Source: Pseudoxanthomonas mexicana (GTDB lineage Bacteria; Pseudomonadota; Gammaproteobacteria; Xanthomonadales; Xanthomonadaceae). From it: a DNA stretch of 64,000 bases. The translations under genes and the position numbers were made by a program. The stretch lies in assembly GCF_010093385.1 (NCBI RefSeq), contig NZ_PDWV01000001.1:124001-188000 (forward strand). Reading direction: 5' to 3'. Below are positions 1-7,975 of the stretch, one piece after another (within the stretch, counting starts at the first letter, position 1; each line of letters opens with the position of its first letter). Under the pieces are notes generated by a model. That model was not told the origin of the DNA and ran no database searches. It saw only the letters and a list, made by a program, of their open reading frames with translations.

Positions 1-1
1 A

Positions 2-2494
2 CTACGCCGCCAGGGCCGCGACGTGGTGGTGGGCATCGTGGAAACGCACGGCCGGGGCGAGACCGCCGCCCTGACCGAGGGGCTGGAGATCCTGCCGCGC
101 AGGCGCATCGCCTACCAGGGCCGCTGGCTGGAGGAAATGGACCTGGATGCGCTGCTCGCCCGGCGCCCGCAGATCGCGCTGGTGGACGAGCTGGCCCACC
201 GCAATGCACCCGGCAGTCGTCACGAGCGGCGCTGGCAGGACGTGATCGAACTGCTGGACGCCGGCATCGACGTCCACACCACCATCAACATCCAGCACCT
301 GGAGAGCCTCAACGACATCGTCCACCGCATCACCGGCGTGCGCGTCAGCGAGACCGTGCCGGATGCCGTGTTCGACCGCCTGCGGGACATCGTGCTGGTG
401 GACCTGCCGCCGCGTGAGCTGATCGAGCGGCTGCACCAGGGCAAGGTCTACCTGCCGGAACAGGCATCGCAGGCGCTGCAGGCGTTCTTCTCGCCGTCGA
501 ACCTGATCGCATTGCGCGAACTGGCCATGCAGACCGCGGCCGACCGCGTCGACGCCGACCTGCGCGAGGACCAGGCGGCGCGCGGCCTGCCGGGCATGCC
601 GCTGCGCCGGCGCGTGCTGGTGGCGATCGACGGTCTGGGCCAGTCCGAATACCTGGTGCGCGCGGCACGCCGCATTGCCGAGCGTCGCGACGCACCGTGG
701 AGCGTGGTGACCGTACAAGTGTCCGATACGGTGGACGAGGTACGCCAGCGCGAAATCGACCAGGCGTTCGCGCTCGCGCGCCGGCTGGGCGCGGAAACCG
801 ACGTGCTGCGCGGCACGCGCATCGCCGACGCGCTGCTGGACCACGCCACCCAGAACGGCGCCTCCACCCTGGTGCTGGGGCGCACGCGCGAGCGGCCCGT
901 GGCGCGCATGTTCAACCGCACCCTGACCCAGCAACCGCTGCAGCGGGGCGCGCACTACGAACTGGTCATCATCAGCACGCCGGAGGCCCGGGCCCGCGCG
1001 CGCCGTGGAGGCCCGCGTCCCTGGGACCTGCTGGGCCGGCACGATCTGGCCTTCGCCTTGATGGCGTCGATGCTGGCGGTCGGCGTGGCGGCGGTCGCGG
1101 AGCGCTGGGTCGGCCTGGACGATCTGTCGATGGTGTTCATCGTCGCGGTGGTGCTGGTGGCGGCACGCACACGGATGACCGCCGCGGTGGTGGCCGCGCT
1201 GTTGAGCTTCCTGGCGTACAACTTCTTCTTCATCGAGCCGCGCTTCACCTTCAACATTGGCGCGCGGCAGGGCGTGACCACGGTGTTCCTGTTCCTGGGG
1301 GCCGCGCTGGTCGCCGGGCGCCTGGCCTCGCGCCTGCGCATGCAGGTGGTGGCATTGCGTGCGGCCAACGCGCAGGCCACCGCGCTACAGGCGCTGGCCC
1401 GCGACCTGGCCGGTGCAGCGGATCTGGGGCAGGTGTTGGCAGCGGGTCGCAAGGCGCTGACGCGCGCGTTGTCGGCCGAGGCGTGGCTGCGGGTGCAGGG
1501 GCGGGAGGAACCGGACGGCGTCGCGGTGGGCGAGATCGATCGCGCCGCCGCCGACTGGGCGCAGCAGCACGGCCAGCCTACCGGGCGCCATACCGACACG
1601 CTGGCCGGGGCGGGGCGCTGGTTCCTGCCGCTGCGCGGTGATCGTGGCAGCCTGGGCGTGCTGGGCCTGCGCTTCGACGACGATGTGCGCCTGCTGCCGG
1701 AACAGCGCCGGCTGGCCGAGTCGATGGCCGAGGACATCGCGCAGGCAGTCGTGCGCACGCGCCTGGTGGCCGAACTGGAAGACGCGCGCGTCGGTGGCGA
1801 GACCGAACGCCTGCGTTCGGCGCTGCTGTCGTCGGTCTCGCACGACCTGCGTTCGCCATTGGCCTCGATGATCGGCTCGGCCAGCAGCCTGGCCAGTTAT
1901 TGGGACGCGATGGGCGGAGACGACCGGCGCGCCCTGCTGGAGACCATCCAGCAGGAAGGCGAGCGGCTGGACCGCTACATCCAGAACCTGCTCGACATGA
2001 CGCGACTCGGCCACAGCGGCCTCACCCTCAACCGCGACTGGATCGGCGTGGACGAACTGCTCGGTTCAGCGGTGCAGCGCCTGCAGCGCTACCAGCCGGG
2101 CGTACAGGTGCAGACCACGGTGGCGCCGGACCTGCCGGCGATCTGGGTGCATCCGGCGCTGATCGAGCAGGCGGTGTTCAACGTGCTGGAAAACGCCGCC
2201 AAGTTTTCGCCGCCGGATGAACCGGTGCGGATCGATGCGAAGCTCATCGACGGCGTGCTGCGCGTCGACGTGAGCGACCGTGGGCCCGGCATTCCGGAAG
2301 ACGAACGCGCGCGCATCTTCGACATGTTCTACAGCGTGGAGCGCGGCGACCGCGGTCGGCAGGGTACCGGCCTGGGGCTCGCGATCTGCCAGGGCATGGT
2401 GGGCGCACACGGCGGCAGCGTGCAGGCGTTGCCGGGGCCCGATGGTCGCGGCACGGTGATCCGGATTACCCTGCCGCTGCTCACCCCCGCCTAG
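2..2494 (+). CDS. kdpD: KdpD potassium-sensing histidine kinase (5' end cut off by the window)
   Basis: Membrane sensor kinase that, with KdpE, controls the high-affinity Kdp potassium pump. The reading frame is open from base 2, so the first roughly 60-70 residues, including the Walker A loop, lie outside the window. Visible in order: the KdpD N-terminal domain with the Walker B-like segment VDELAHRNAPGSRH, a USP-like region, four membrane segments around bases 1040-1360 (DUF4118), a GAF-like region, the H-box SVSHDLRSPL with the phosphorylated His at bases 1841-1843, then N-box NVLENAAKFSP, DRGPGIPEDE and GTGLGLAIC of the ATPase domain. kdpE follows after 8 bp. The kdpFABC pump genes are expected just to the left, but this is not visible. 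Confidence 0.95.
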   Translation, partial: LRRQGRDVVVGIVETHGRGETAALTEGLEILPRRRIAYQGRWLEEMDLDALLARRPQIALVDELAHRNAPGSRHERRWQDVIELLDAGIDVHTTINIQHLESLNDIVHRITGVRVSETVPDAVFDRLRDIVLVDLPPRELIERLHQGKVYLPEQASQALQAFFSPSNLIALRELAMQTAADRVDADLREDQAARGLPGMPLRRRVLVAIDGLGQSEYLVRAARRIAERRDAPWSVVTVQVSDTVDEVRQREIDQAFALARRLGAETDVLRGTRIADALLDHATQNGASTLVLGRTRERPVARMFNRTLTQQPLQRGAHYELVIISTPEARARARRGGPRPWDLLGRHDLAFALMASMLAVGVAAVAERWVGLDDLSMVFIVAVVLVAARTRMTAAVVAALLSFLAYNFFFIEPRFTFNIGARQGVTTVFLFLGAALVAGRLASRLRMQVVALRAANAQATALQALARDLAGAADLGQVLAAGRKALTRALSAEAWLRVQGREEPDGVAVGEIDRAAADWAQQHGQPTGRHTDTLAGAGRWFLPLRGDRGSLGVLGLRFDDDVRLLPEQRRLAESMAEDIAQAVVRTRLVAELEDARVGGETERLRSALLSSVSHDLRSPLASMIGSASSLASYWDAMGGDDRRALLETIQQEGERLDRYIQNLLDMTRLGHSGLTLNRDWIGVDELLGSAVQRLQRYQPGVQVQTTVAPDLPAIWVHPALIEQAVFNVLENAAKFSPPDEPVRIDAKLIDGVLRVDVSDRGPGIPEDERARIFDMFYSVERGDRGRQGTGLGLAICQGMVGAHGGSVQALPGPDGRGTVIRITLPLLTPA

Positions 2495-2502
2495 GAACCG
2501 GC

Positions 2503-3225
2503 TTGACGTACACCGCGCCACCGCCCGCATCCGCACCGCCGCCCCGCATCCTGGTGATCGACGACGAGCCGCAGATCCGGCGCTTCCTCGACATCAGCCT
2601 GCGTGCGCAGGGTTACGTGGTGGCGCTGGCGGAAAGCGGGCGCGCCGGCCTGGCCGAGCTGGCGGCGCACGGCGCCGACCTGGTCGTTCTCGACATCGGC
2701 CTGCCGGACCTCGACGGCCACGAGGTGCTTGGCGAGTTGCGCCAGTGGTCGCAGGTGCCGGTCATCATGCTGACGGTGCGCGACGGCGAGGCGGAGAAGG
2801 TCGCTGCACTCGATGGCGGTGCCAACGACTACGTCACCAAGCCCTTCGGCGTGCAGGAACTGATGGCGCGCATCCGCAGCCTGCTGCGCGCGCGCATCGC
2901 CCCGGCGGATACGGCGATGCCGCTGTTCGACGACGGCCACTTGCACGTGGACCTCGGCCGTCGCGAAGTGACGCTGGACGGCGAGCCGGTGGTGCTGAGC
3001 CGCAAGGAGTTCGCCCTGCTCGCCCTGCTGCTGCAGCACGCCGGCCGCGTGGTCACCCAACCGCAACTGCTGCGCGAACTCTGGGGTCCGGACCATCAGG
3101 ACGACACGCATTACCTCCGCATCCTGGTGGGCAAGTTGCGGCAGAAGATCGGCGACGATGCGACGGCGCCGCGGTACATCGCCACGGAGCCGGGAGTGGG
3201 GTTGAAGTTTGTTGTGCGGGAGTGA
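2503..3225 (+). CDS. kdpE: KdpE response regulator
   Basis: OmpR/PhoB-type DNA-binding regulator, partner of KdpD and activator of the kdp pump operon. The receiver domain has the acidic pair IDDE (about residues 19-22), phospho-acceptor Asp64 in VVLDIGLPD, and the conserved Lys in VTKPFG (about 113). A winged-helix domain follows, with the typical ending LRQKIGDD...IATEPGVGLKF. The TTG start at 2503 is the only plausible start in front of the receiver domain, 8 bp after the kdpD stop, so the two are almost certainly co-transcribed and translationally coupled. The length of 240 aa is normal for the family. Confidence 0.95.
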   Translation: MTYTAPPPASAPPPRILVIDDEPQIRRFLDISLRAQGYVVALAESGRAGLAELAAHGADLVVLDIGLPDLDGHEVLGELRQWSQVPVIMLTVRDGEAEKVAALDGGANDYVTKPFGVQELMARIRSLLRARIAPADTAMPLFDDGHLHVDLGRREVTLDGEPVVLSRKEFALLALLLQHAGRVVTQPQLLRELWGPDHQDDTHYLRILVGKLRQKIGDDATAPRYIATEPGVGLKFVVRE

Positions 3226-3255
3226 GGCGAGAAACCGCCAAGGTGCAACGGCTCC

Positions 3256-3330
3256 ATGACGTCCCCCCGTATTCCCCATGACGCCCTTCGCCTGTCCGTC
3301 ATCGCGATGATGAACTGGACGACCATCTAA
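3256..3330 (+). pseudogene. Left-over 5' end of dusA (24 codons) at the island's left junction
   Basis: An ATG at 3256 opens a 24-codon frame ending in TAA (3328-3330). Its tail reads DALRLSVIAMMNWTTI. The start of the intact dusA downstream reads ASLRLSVAPMMDWTDT, so the match is clear at both protein and DNA level (cgatgatgRactggacg). It starts 30 bp after kdpE, where an uninterrupted dusA would be expected. I infer that it is the original dusA start, cut off when an element integrated, and that it has drifted since. It may still be translated as a short peptide. Confidence 0.8.
3305..3321 (+). repeat. attL-like repeat (17 bp) matching the 5' end of dusA
   Basis: The 17 bases cgatgatgaactggacg match 16 of 17 bases of the segment at 7023-7039 inside intact dusA. 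The pair brackets the low-GC region. The 5' end of dusA is a known integration target for a group of tyrosine-recombinase islands and prophages, and the segment around PMMDWTD is the usual target. The exact crossover point cannot be read from sequence alone. Confidence 0.7.
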
Positions 3331-3377
3331 TGAAATAGATCCGAAATCAATACGTTGGATAGGCATGTGGGCGTCAT

Positions 3378-3393
3378 GTTGCAAATGTGCAAC
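3378..3393. promoter_or_regulatory. Inverted repeat upstream of the island's first gene (possible operator)
   Basis: GTTGCA-AATG-TGCAAC is a perfect 6+6 inverted repeat with a 4-bp spacer, about 80 bp upstream of the LprI-like gene. A weak promoter candidate with TTGACC at 3415-3420 lies between it and the gene. The position fits an operator for the island operon, but no regulator is encoded nearby and the function is a guess. Confidence 0.3.
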
Positions 3394-3472
3394 CTCGTCC
3401 TGTGAGCCTATGAGTTGACCCGCTTCTGATGTCGGAACACTATGGGCTGGCCCGTACGGCGCGAGGACAAGG

Positions 3473-4147
3473 ATGATGCTCGACAGATCGAGTAGATTTT
3501 CCGCAGCGATGTCGCTGCTCTTGGCAATGGGGCAGGGGTGCGCCCAACCTCCGTCACCGGAGGCGGTGGTTACGCAAAAGGTAACGAGGCCCGATGCTTC
3601 GGCGACCGCCCCGGATTCGAGCCGTGCCGGACTTGCCGATAGGTTACCTGCCGAGTCAACCGGCGCCTCAGCCTTTGCGGCCACGGGGGCAGGCGAGTCT
3701 TCGGTGAAGGACTGCGATGAGCTGCCCCTTGAAGACAAGGAATCGTGTTACGCCAGCTACGATAAAGCCGCGCTGGCCGAGTGCGAGCAGCTACGTCTCT
3801 ATCGCTGCGCACCCTATGCCCGCATGCACTTGGCAGAGGTGGAACTCAAGCAGATTGGAGAAGCCCTGCTGCAGAGTGTGCGTGAAGCTTACACATCCTT
3901 TGAGGACAACCAGCCGGGCTACGTGAAGGACGTAGAGCGCGCCTATGCTGCCGCCGACAGCGCGTGGCGTACATACCGGGATGCGCACTGCACGCTTGAG
4001 CCAGTCGTTCAAGGCATGTCTCGTCAGGAAGCTCCCGGACTCACCGAGGTGTGCCGTGCAATCATGACGGAGGCACGGGTCAAGGAACTCAAGGAGCAGG
4101 AGTCCACACTGTTCGCGGAGGGAGCCAGCGATGACGAACGGAAATGA
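3473..4147 (+). CDS. LprI-like (DUF1311) secreted protein, candidate immunity protein
   Basis: 224 aa with a hydrophobic signal segment (about residues 9-22) followed by GQGC, a poor lipobox, so it may be a lipoprotein or a cleaved periplasmic protein. The C-terminal third has the LprI/DUF1311 pattern: AAADSAWRTYRDAHC, a second Cys in EVCRAIMTEARVKEL, and four further Cys residues before it. LprI-type proteins inhibit lysozyme. The gene overlaps the next one by 17 bp, as toxin-immunity pairs often do. I infer that it protects the periplasm against the peptidoglycan-active protein encoded next. ATG codons at 3473 and 3476 are both possible starts. Codon use is more AT-rich than in the flanking genes. 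Confidence 0.6.
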   Translation: MMLDRSSRFSAAMSLLLAMGQGCAQPPSPEAVVTQKVTRPDASATAPDSSRAGLADRLPAESTGASAFAATGAGESSVKDCDELPLEDKESCYASYDKAALAECEQLRLYRCAPYARMHLAEVELKQIGEALLQSVREAYTSFEDNQPGYVKDVERAYAAADSAWRTYRDAHCTLEPVVQGMSRQEAPGLTEVCRAIMTEARVKELKEQESTLFAEGASDDERK

Positions 4148-5519
4148 TGAGCGGCGAGTCTACGATCCTCTTGATCGTACAACTTTCGATGCTATCGCTT
4201 ACAACGCTGTCGGGCGAGCATCCGAGATCAATACTTTCCCCGCGCTCAGCCTGACACACAGCAGTGGCAATTCAGGCTGGAGTGTAGGCATTGTACAGTG
4301 GGACTTTGGCCAGCCTGGGCGGGGCGAGAAGGTACATGAGCTGATGTCCGGCTACCAGGAATGGGCCAGTCCGCAAGAGCGATTCTCACCTGCAGAGGCG
4401 AATGACCTTACCCGACGACTACAAACCCGCGGCCAGGTGGGCAACGCGTTGACCGGCGAGGAACAGTCGCGTCTGAATCAGTACCTGCGCTCCGATCCTG
4501 GTCGCGAGTTGGTGAGTTCGCTCAACCGGGAGCAGATCGACAAGAAGTGGCAAAACGTCGGCGAACCGCTTTCCCGAATCGAATGGCTGCAGGATCTGCG
4601 TCGGACCGACCCTGGGCAGGCGACAGAAATTGTCGCCCAGGCAATGAAGCTCTACAACCAGAACGAGTTGCGCGGTGAGCGTCTGATTACTCACCTGGAG
4701 AACAACGAGCTGACCGCAGCGGAGACACACGACTGGATCGGATCGCAAGGGATCAGTGGATTGAATCCCAGCGCACGTCAGGCGATCGTGACAGGGCGCG
4801 ACAACGCGCTTGCGGGTGCTCAACTGATGAGCGCCTTGGAACTCGGCGACGGGCGGCTCGCTGAGGCATGGAGGCGCGAGGTTCACGAAAGTGGCAATCC
4901 GTCGCTTTACGAGGGATTTGTCAACAACCCTGATGTGCAAGTGCTCGATGCCATGATGCGAAGTCCAGCTGCGGGGCGCGCGATCTTCGACTACGTAGAC
5001 AACGGCCTACCGGCGAGGGATGCCAGGATTCGTGCGGCCCGACCCAACGCTGCGCTGGAAATGTCCCGTGTCGAGCTCAGTCGCGCGGGCGATCTGATCG
5101 TTACTAGCCCTAGCGCGGATATCTTTGAGATGACCCGCGACGGCTGGAACCGGAACGGCGTCCCGATGCAAGTCCAGCGTAGTCGGGAGGTGGATATGCC
5201 CGATCATACGGACGGCGTGCGTTTGCGACTGCCGCTACCGGGTAACGAACGTCATCCTGATCAGGTGCAGGTGCAAGATCAACCCAAGTCTTTACTCGAT
5301 CGTCTATACGAAGCGGCAGTCAACAAGGATGACAAGACGATGGATGCCGCGTTGGTGGAATATGCTCGAAGCCCCACTGGGCAGCAATTCCAGCGCGAAA
5401 TCGCGGGTGAGGAAAAATTGTGGCTGGCCGAGGTCCGCCAAGCTGAGTTGCAAGTGCAGCTTGCCGAGCAGCAGCGGATCCAGCAGATGGGACGCAGTGG
5501 TCCTGTGATGTCGATGTAA
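4131..5519 (+). CDS. Probable peptidoglycan-targeting secreted effector (type IV secretion effector-like)
   Basis: 462 aa with no signal peptide or membrane segment. The N-terminal part has LTHSSGNSGWSVGIVQWDFG, which resembles the glycan-binding cleft region of lysozyme-like hydrolases. A long helical middle follows. The C-terminal about 100 residues start with HPDQVQVQDQ and end in a Gln-rich helix (QVQLAEQQRIQQMG). Xanthomonas effectors carried by the killing-type VirB/VirD4 system combine a lytic N-terminal domain with a C-terminal XVIPCD recruitment domain, and this layout fits. The assignment is inference, because I cannot run the domain model. The upstream overlapping LprI-like gene fits an immunity role. 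It could instead be a phage-type endolysin. Confidence 0.5.
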   Translation: MTNGNDERRVYDPLDRTTFDAIAYNAVGRASEINTFPALSLTHSSGNSGWSVGIVQWDFGQPGRGEKVHELMSGYQEWASPQERFSPAEANDLTRRLQTRGQVGNALTGEEQSRLNQYLRSDPGRELVSSLNREQIDKKWQNVGEPLSRIEWLQDLRRTDPGQATEIVAQAMKLYNQNELRGERLITHLENNELTAAETHDWIGSQGISGLNPSARQAIVTGRDNALAGAQLMSALELGDGRLAEAWRREVHESGNPSLYEGFVNNPDVQVLDAMMRSPAAGRAIFDYVDNGLPARDARIRAARPNAALEMSRVELSRAGDLIVTSPSADIFEMTRDGWNRNGVPMQVQRSREVDMPDHTDGVRLRLPLPGNERHPDQVQVQDQPKSLLDRLYEAAVNKDDKTMDAALVEYARSPTGQQFQREIAGEEKLWLAEVRQAELQVQLAEQQRIQQMGRSGPVMSM

Positions 5520-5534
5520 CCAAGGGCGAAGGCA

Positions 5535-6098
5535 ATGGATCAGGAAGAAGGGAAGCTGGCCAAGCTTGGGTTCGTGATCAAGCACTACGCGGATCGCACC
5601 GAGGCAGCGGCAGCCAGGATGGAGCAAGGCGCTGAATCACTGGAGCGCGGTGCCAACGCTATGCTTTCCCAAGGACAGGGCTTGGTCAGCGCAGTGGTCA
5701 ATGGCGTCAAAGGGCAGGTTGCCAATGAAATAATGCGGTCTGTGGATTGCTCCATTTCACCGGTTCATGAAATGCTCGGTTCTGACGCGAAATCGATCGC
5801 GCGAATTGTCCAGGAGCTGCAAGCCGAGCGCGAAGCGATCAAAGCCGAGCGACACAAATGGACGATAATGGGAATGGGCGGCTTGGTGACGTGTGCGGTA
5901 CTGGCGTTTACCGGCATCGCTGCTTGGGGGATGTACTGGAAGAACAAGGCGGCAGGAGCCAGAGCCGAGCTAACCTGGGTTGAGGCCGTGAACCACGCGG
6001 ATTTCGTGCCCTGCGGCGACAAGCTTGTTTGCGCAAATGTAGACATGCAGGCCAAACCCGTCCAAGGGAAATACCGGCCAGTCAAGCTGAGGGAGTAG
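5535..6098 (+). CDS. Mobilisation (MobB)-like coiled-coil membrane protein
   Basis: 187 aa, starting 15 bp after the effector gene. It has a charged helical N-terminal part with coiled-coil character (about residues 15-110), one membrane segment (about 113-136) and a short C-terminal tail with VEAVNHADFVPCG, a second Cys and GKYRPVKL. The same order (coiled coil, membrane helix, VLEALRH, two Cys, GEYVLV) occurs in the protein at 62779-63375, which sits next to a VirD4-type ATPase. This suggests a relaxase-accessory or coupling-protein partner. Here neither a relaxase nor a VirD4 is nearby, so it may be a relic of a mobilisable element or a partner of the effector. The function is not established. 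Confidence 0.45.
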   Translation: MDQEEGKLAKLGFVIKHYADRTEAAAARMEQGAESLERGANAMLSQGQGLVSAVVNGVKGQVANEIMRSVDCSISPVHEMLGSDAKSIARIVQELQAEREAIKAERHKWTIMGMGGLVTCAVLAFTGIAAWGMYWKNKAAGARAELTWVEAVNHADFVPCGDKLVCANVDMQAKPVQGKYRPVKLRE

Positions 6099-6211
6099 CT
6101 TTGTAGAAGGCGTGGCCCAGCCAACTTTTGGTAAACATCAGGACACCACAACCCGTGGCAATGACGGAGGTGTTTACGGGCAACAGCAAGCGGTACGGAT
6201 GAGTTCCACGC

Positions 6212-6748
6212 CGAAGTGTTAAGCAGGTGATCGAGCGTGGCTTCAAGGTGATGGACGTCGCTCCCGGATCGGGATTCCCAAGCGCACGATGTAGGGGCGG
6301 GTACAAGCCGCCAGGAAGATGGCACCGGCAGCCGGTGCCGCAGTGGCGCCGACCTACTCAGCCGAGGTTCGCCGGCTCAAGGCCGAGCTCCAGCGATCTG
6401 GTGCTGCAGACGCTGGTTGGCGGTGCAAGCCGGGTCCAGGCGTGCGGTGCATTCGGATCAGGGCTGCCAGTTCACCAGCAGCGACTGGCAGTCGTTCCTG
6501 AAAGCGCCGGATGATGCCGAGCATCAGCCGACGCGGGGAGCTGCCACGACAATGCCGTGGCCGAGACCTTCTTCGGCGCCCCGAAGAAGAAGCGGATCAA
6601 GCGGCGGATCTACCCGACATGCGCCATAGCGAACTCGGACGGGTTCGACGGAATCGAGATGTTCTACAACCCGATCCGCCGGTATGGTTCCGCTGGCGGG
6701 TTGTCACCGGTAGAGTTTCAAAGGCACTACGCGCAGAGCGGCAACTGA
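6212..6748 (+). pseudogene. IS3-family transposase remnant (several frameshifts)
   Basis: Pieces of an IS3-type transposase lie in order but in different frames. VKQVIERGFKVMDVA (OrfA helix-turn-helix start) is at about 6218-6262 and SAEVRRLKAELQRS (OrfA leucine zipper) at about 6357-6400. AVHSDQGCQFTSSDWQSF (OrfB catalytic core) is at about 6440-6500. NAVAETFF, RRIYPTCAIANSD, IEMFYNPIRRYGS and LSPVEFQ (OrfB end) run from about 6551 to 6720. Most of the central part is missing. The bases just after the stop (tgagtgtctacggaaatctg) look like an IS3 right end. The insertion is dead. From 6776 to 6928 I see no gene. Confidence 0.8.
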
Positions 6749-6928
6749 GTGTCTACGGAAATCTGGCCGGTCCGTCTGCTGATGAACGTGGATGGGGGCG
6801 GAGTAACCTAATGATCCGTCCTCGCGACCGCGGCTGACGATGGGACCCGTGCGGGCGATGCTACATGGGCTCCCACGTAGCAAACAGCGTAGCAAGCCGA
6901 ACCCGAAAACTCCCGAAATTGATCGATC

Positions 6929-7972
6929 ATGAGTGCACTTGAGCAACAGGAAAAGCGGGATAACTCATTGGATTTGCGAGAAAGAGCGCGCTATGAGGCG
7001 TCCTTGCGTCTTTCGGTTGCTCCGATGATGGACTGGACGGACACGCATTGCCGCGTGTTCCACCGGCTTCTGGCGCCGAACGCGCGCCTGTATACCGAGA
7101 TGGTGCACGCGCAGGCGGTGATCCATGGCGACCGTGATCGGCTGCTGGGCTTCGATACCGTGGAGCACCCCGTCGCCGTGCAGCTGGGAGGCAGCGAGCC
7201 GGCACACCTGGCGCAGGCGGCGCGTATCGCCCAGGACTGGGGCTACGACGAGGTGAACCTCAACGTCGGCTGCCCGTCGGACCGCGTGCAGGCCGGGCGT
7301 TTCGGTGCCTGCCTGATGAAGGAGCCCGCGCTGGTGGCCGAGTGTGTGGCGGCGATGATCGATGCCGTCGACATCCCTGTCACCGTGAAGTGCCGCCTGG
7401 GCGTGGACGAGCAGGAGGACTACGACCTCTTCCGCGCCTTCATCGATACCGTGGCGGCCACCGGCTGCAACGTGTTCTTCGTGCACGCGCGCAAGGCCTG
7501 GTTGCAGGGCCTGTCACCGAAGGAGAACCGCGAGATCCCGCCGCTGCGCTACGACTGGGCCTACCGGCTCAAGCGCGAACGACCGGAACTGACGGTGGCG
7601 ATCAACGGCGGCATCACCACGACCGCGCAGGTGCACGAGCACCTCCAGCACAGCGATGGCGTGATGATCGGCCGCGCGGCGTACCACGAGCCCTACGTGC
7701 TGCACGAGATGCAGGCTTCGCTGTTCGGTGGCGAGCCCGCGCCGCGCGCGGACCTGCTGCGCGCATGGCGCCCCTACGTCGAAGCCCAACTCGCGAAGGG
7801 TGTGGCACTGAAGCACCTGACCCGTCACGTGCTGGGCCTGTTCCATGCACAACCGGGCGGTCGCGCGTTCCGGCAGGTCCTCAGCGAAGGCGCACACAAG
7901 CCCGGTGCGGACTGGTCGCTGGTGGAGCAGGCACTGGCGGCGACCCAACGCGAACTGCGGCCGGCGGCCTGA
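6929..7972 (+). CDS. dusA: tRNA-dihydrouridine(20/20a) synthase DusA
   Basis: FMN enzyme that reduces uridines 20/20a in the D-loop of tRNA. Family marks: SVAPMMDWTDTHCRVFHRLL at the start of the conserved domain, NLNVGCPSDRVQ, catalytic Cys in the GRFGACLM loop, VKCRLG, FFVHARKAWLQG and INGGI, with the length fitting DusA. The first 27 codons (MSALEQQEKR...) precede a conserved domain that in this family usually begins within about ten residues. They come from the island's right end, so the start codon appears to have been supplied by the insertion. No good in-frame alternative start exists before the conserved domain. The next gene starts 4 bp after the stop. Confidence 0.95.
   Translation: MSALEQQEKRDNSLDLRERARYEASLRLSVAPMMDWTDTHCRVFHRLLAPNARLYTEMVHAQAVIHGDRDRLLGFDTVEHPVAVQLGGSEPAHLAQAARIAQDWGYDEVNLNVGCPSDRVQAGRFGACLMKEPALVAECVAAMIDAVDIPVTVKCRLGVDEQEDYDLFRAFIDTVAATGCNVFFVHARKAWLQGLSPKENREIPPLRYDWAYRLKRERPELTVAINGGITTTAQVHEHLQHSDGVMIGRAAYHEPYVLHEMQASLFGGEPAPRADLLRAWRPYVEAQLAKGVALKHLTRHVLGLFHAQPGGRAFRQVLSEGAHKPGADWSLVEQALAATQRELRPAA
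7023..7039 (+). repeat. attR-like repeat (17 bp) inside dusA
   Basis: cgatgatggactggacg, the partner of the repeat at 3305-3321 with one mismatch. It encodes PMMDWT of DusA, the segment where dusA-specific integrases are known to act. Confidence 0.7.
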
Positions 7973-7975
7973 GCG

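Larger units (their letters stand above)
3305..7039. mobile_element. Decayed genomic island integrated in the 5' end of dusA
   Basis: About 3.7 kb between two copies of the dusA 5' segment. Base composition is visibly less GC-rich than in the flanking housekeeping genes, and the genes use AT-richer codons. Contents: an LprI-like secreted protein, a probable effector, a mobilisation-type membrane protein and an IS3-family transposase remnant. No integrase gene is left, so the element is probably no longer mobile by itself. The right end supplies a new start for dusA. The call depends on the repeat pair, the dusA fragment and the composition shift, all seen directly; the integration history is inferred. 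Confidence 0.7.

Noticed and set aside
6417-6837. Several short frames in the IS region as intact genes
   Set aside because: They are transposase fragments in alternating frames and are annotated together as one remnant.
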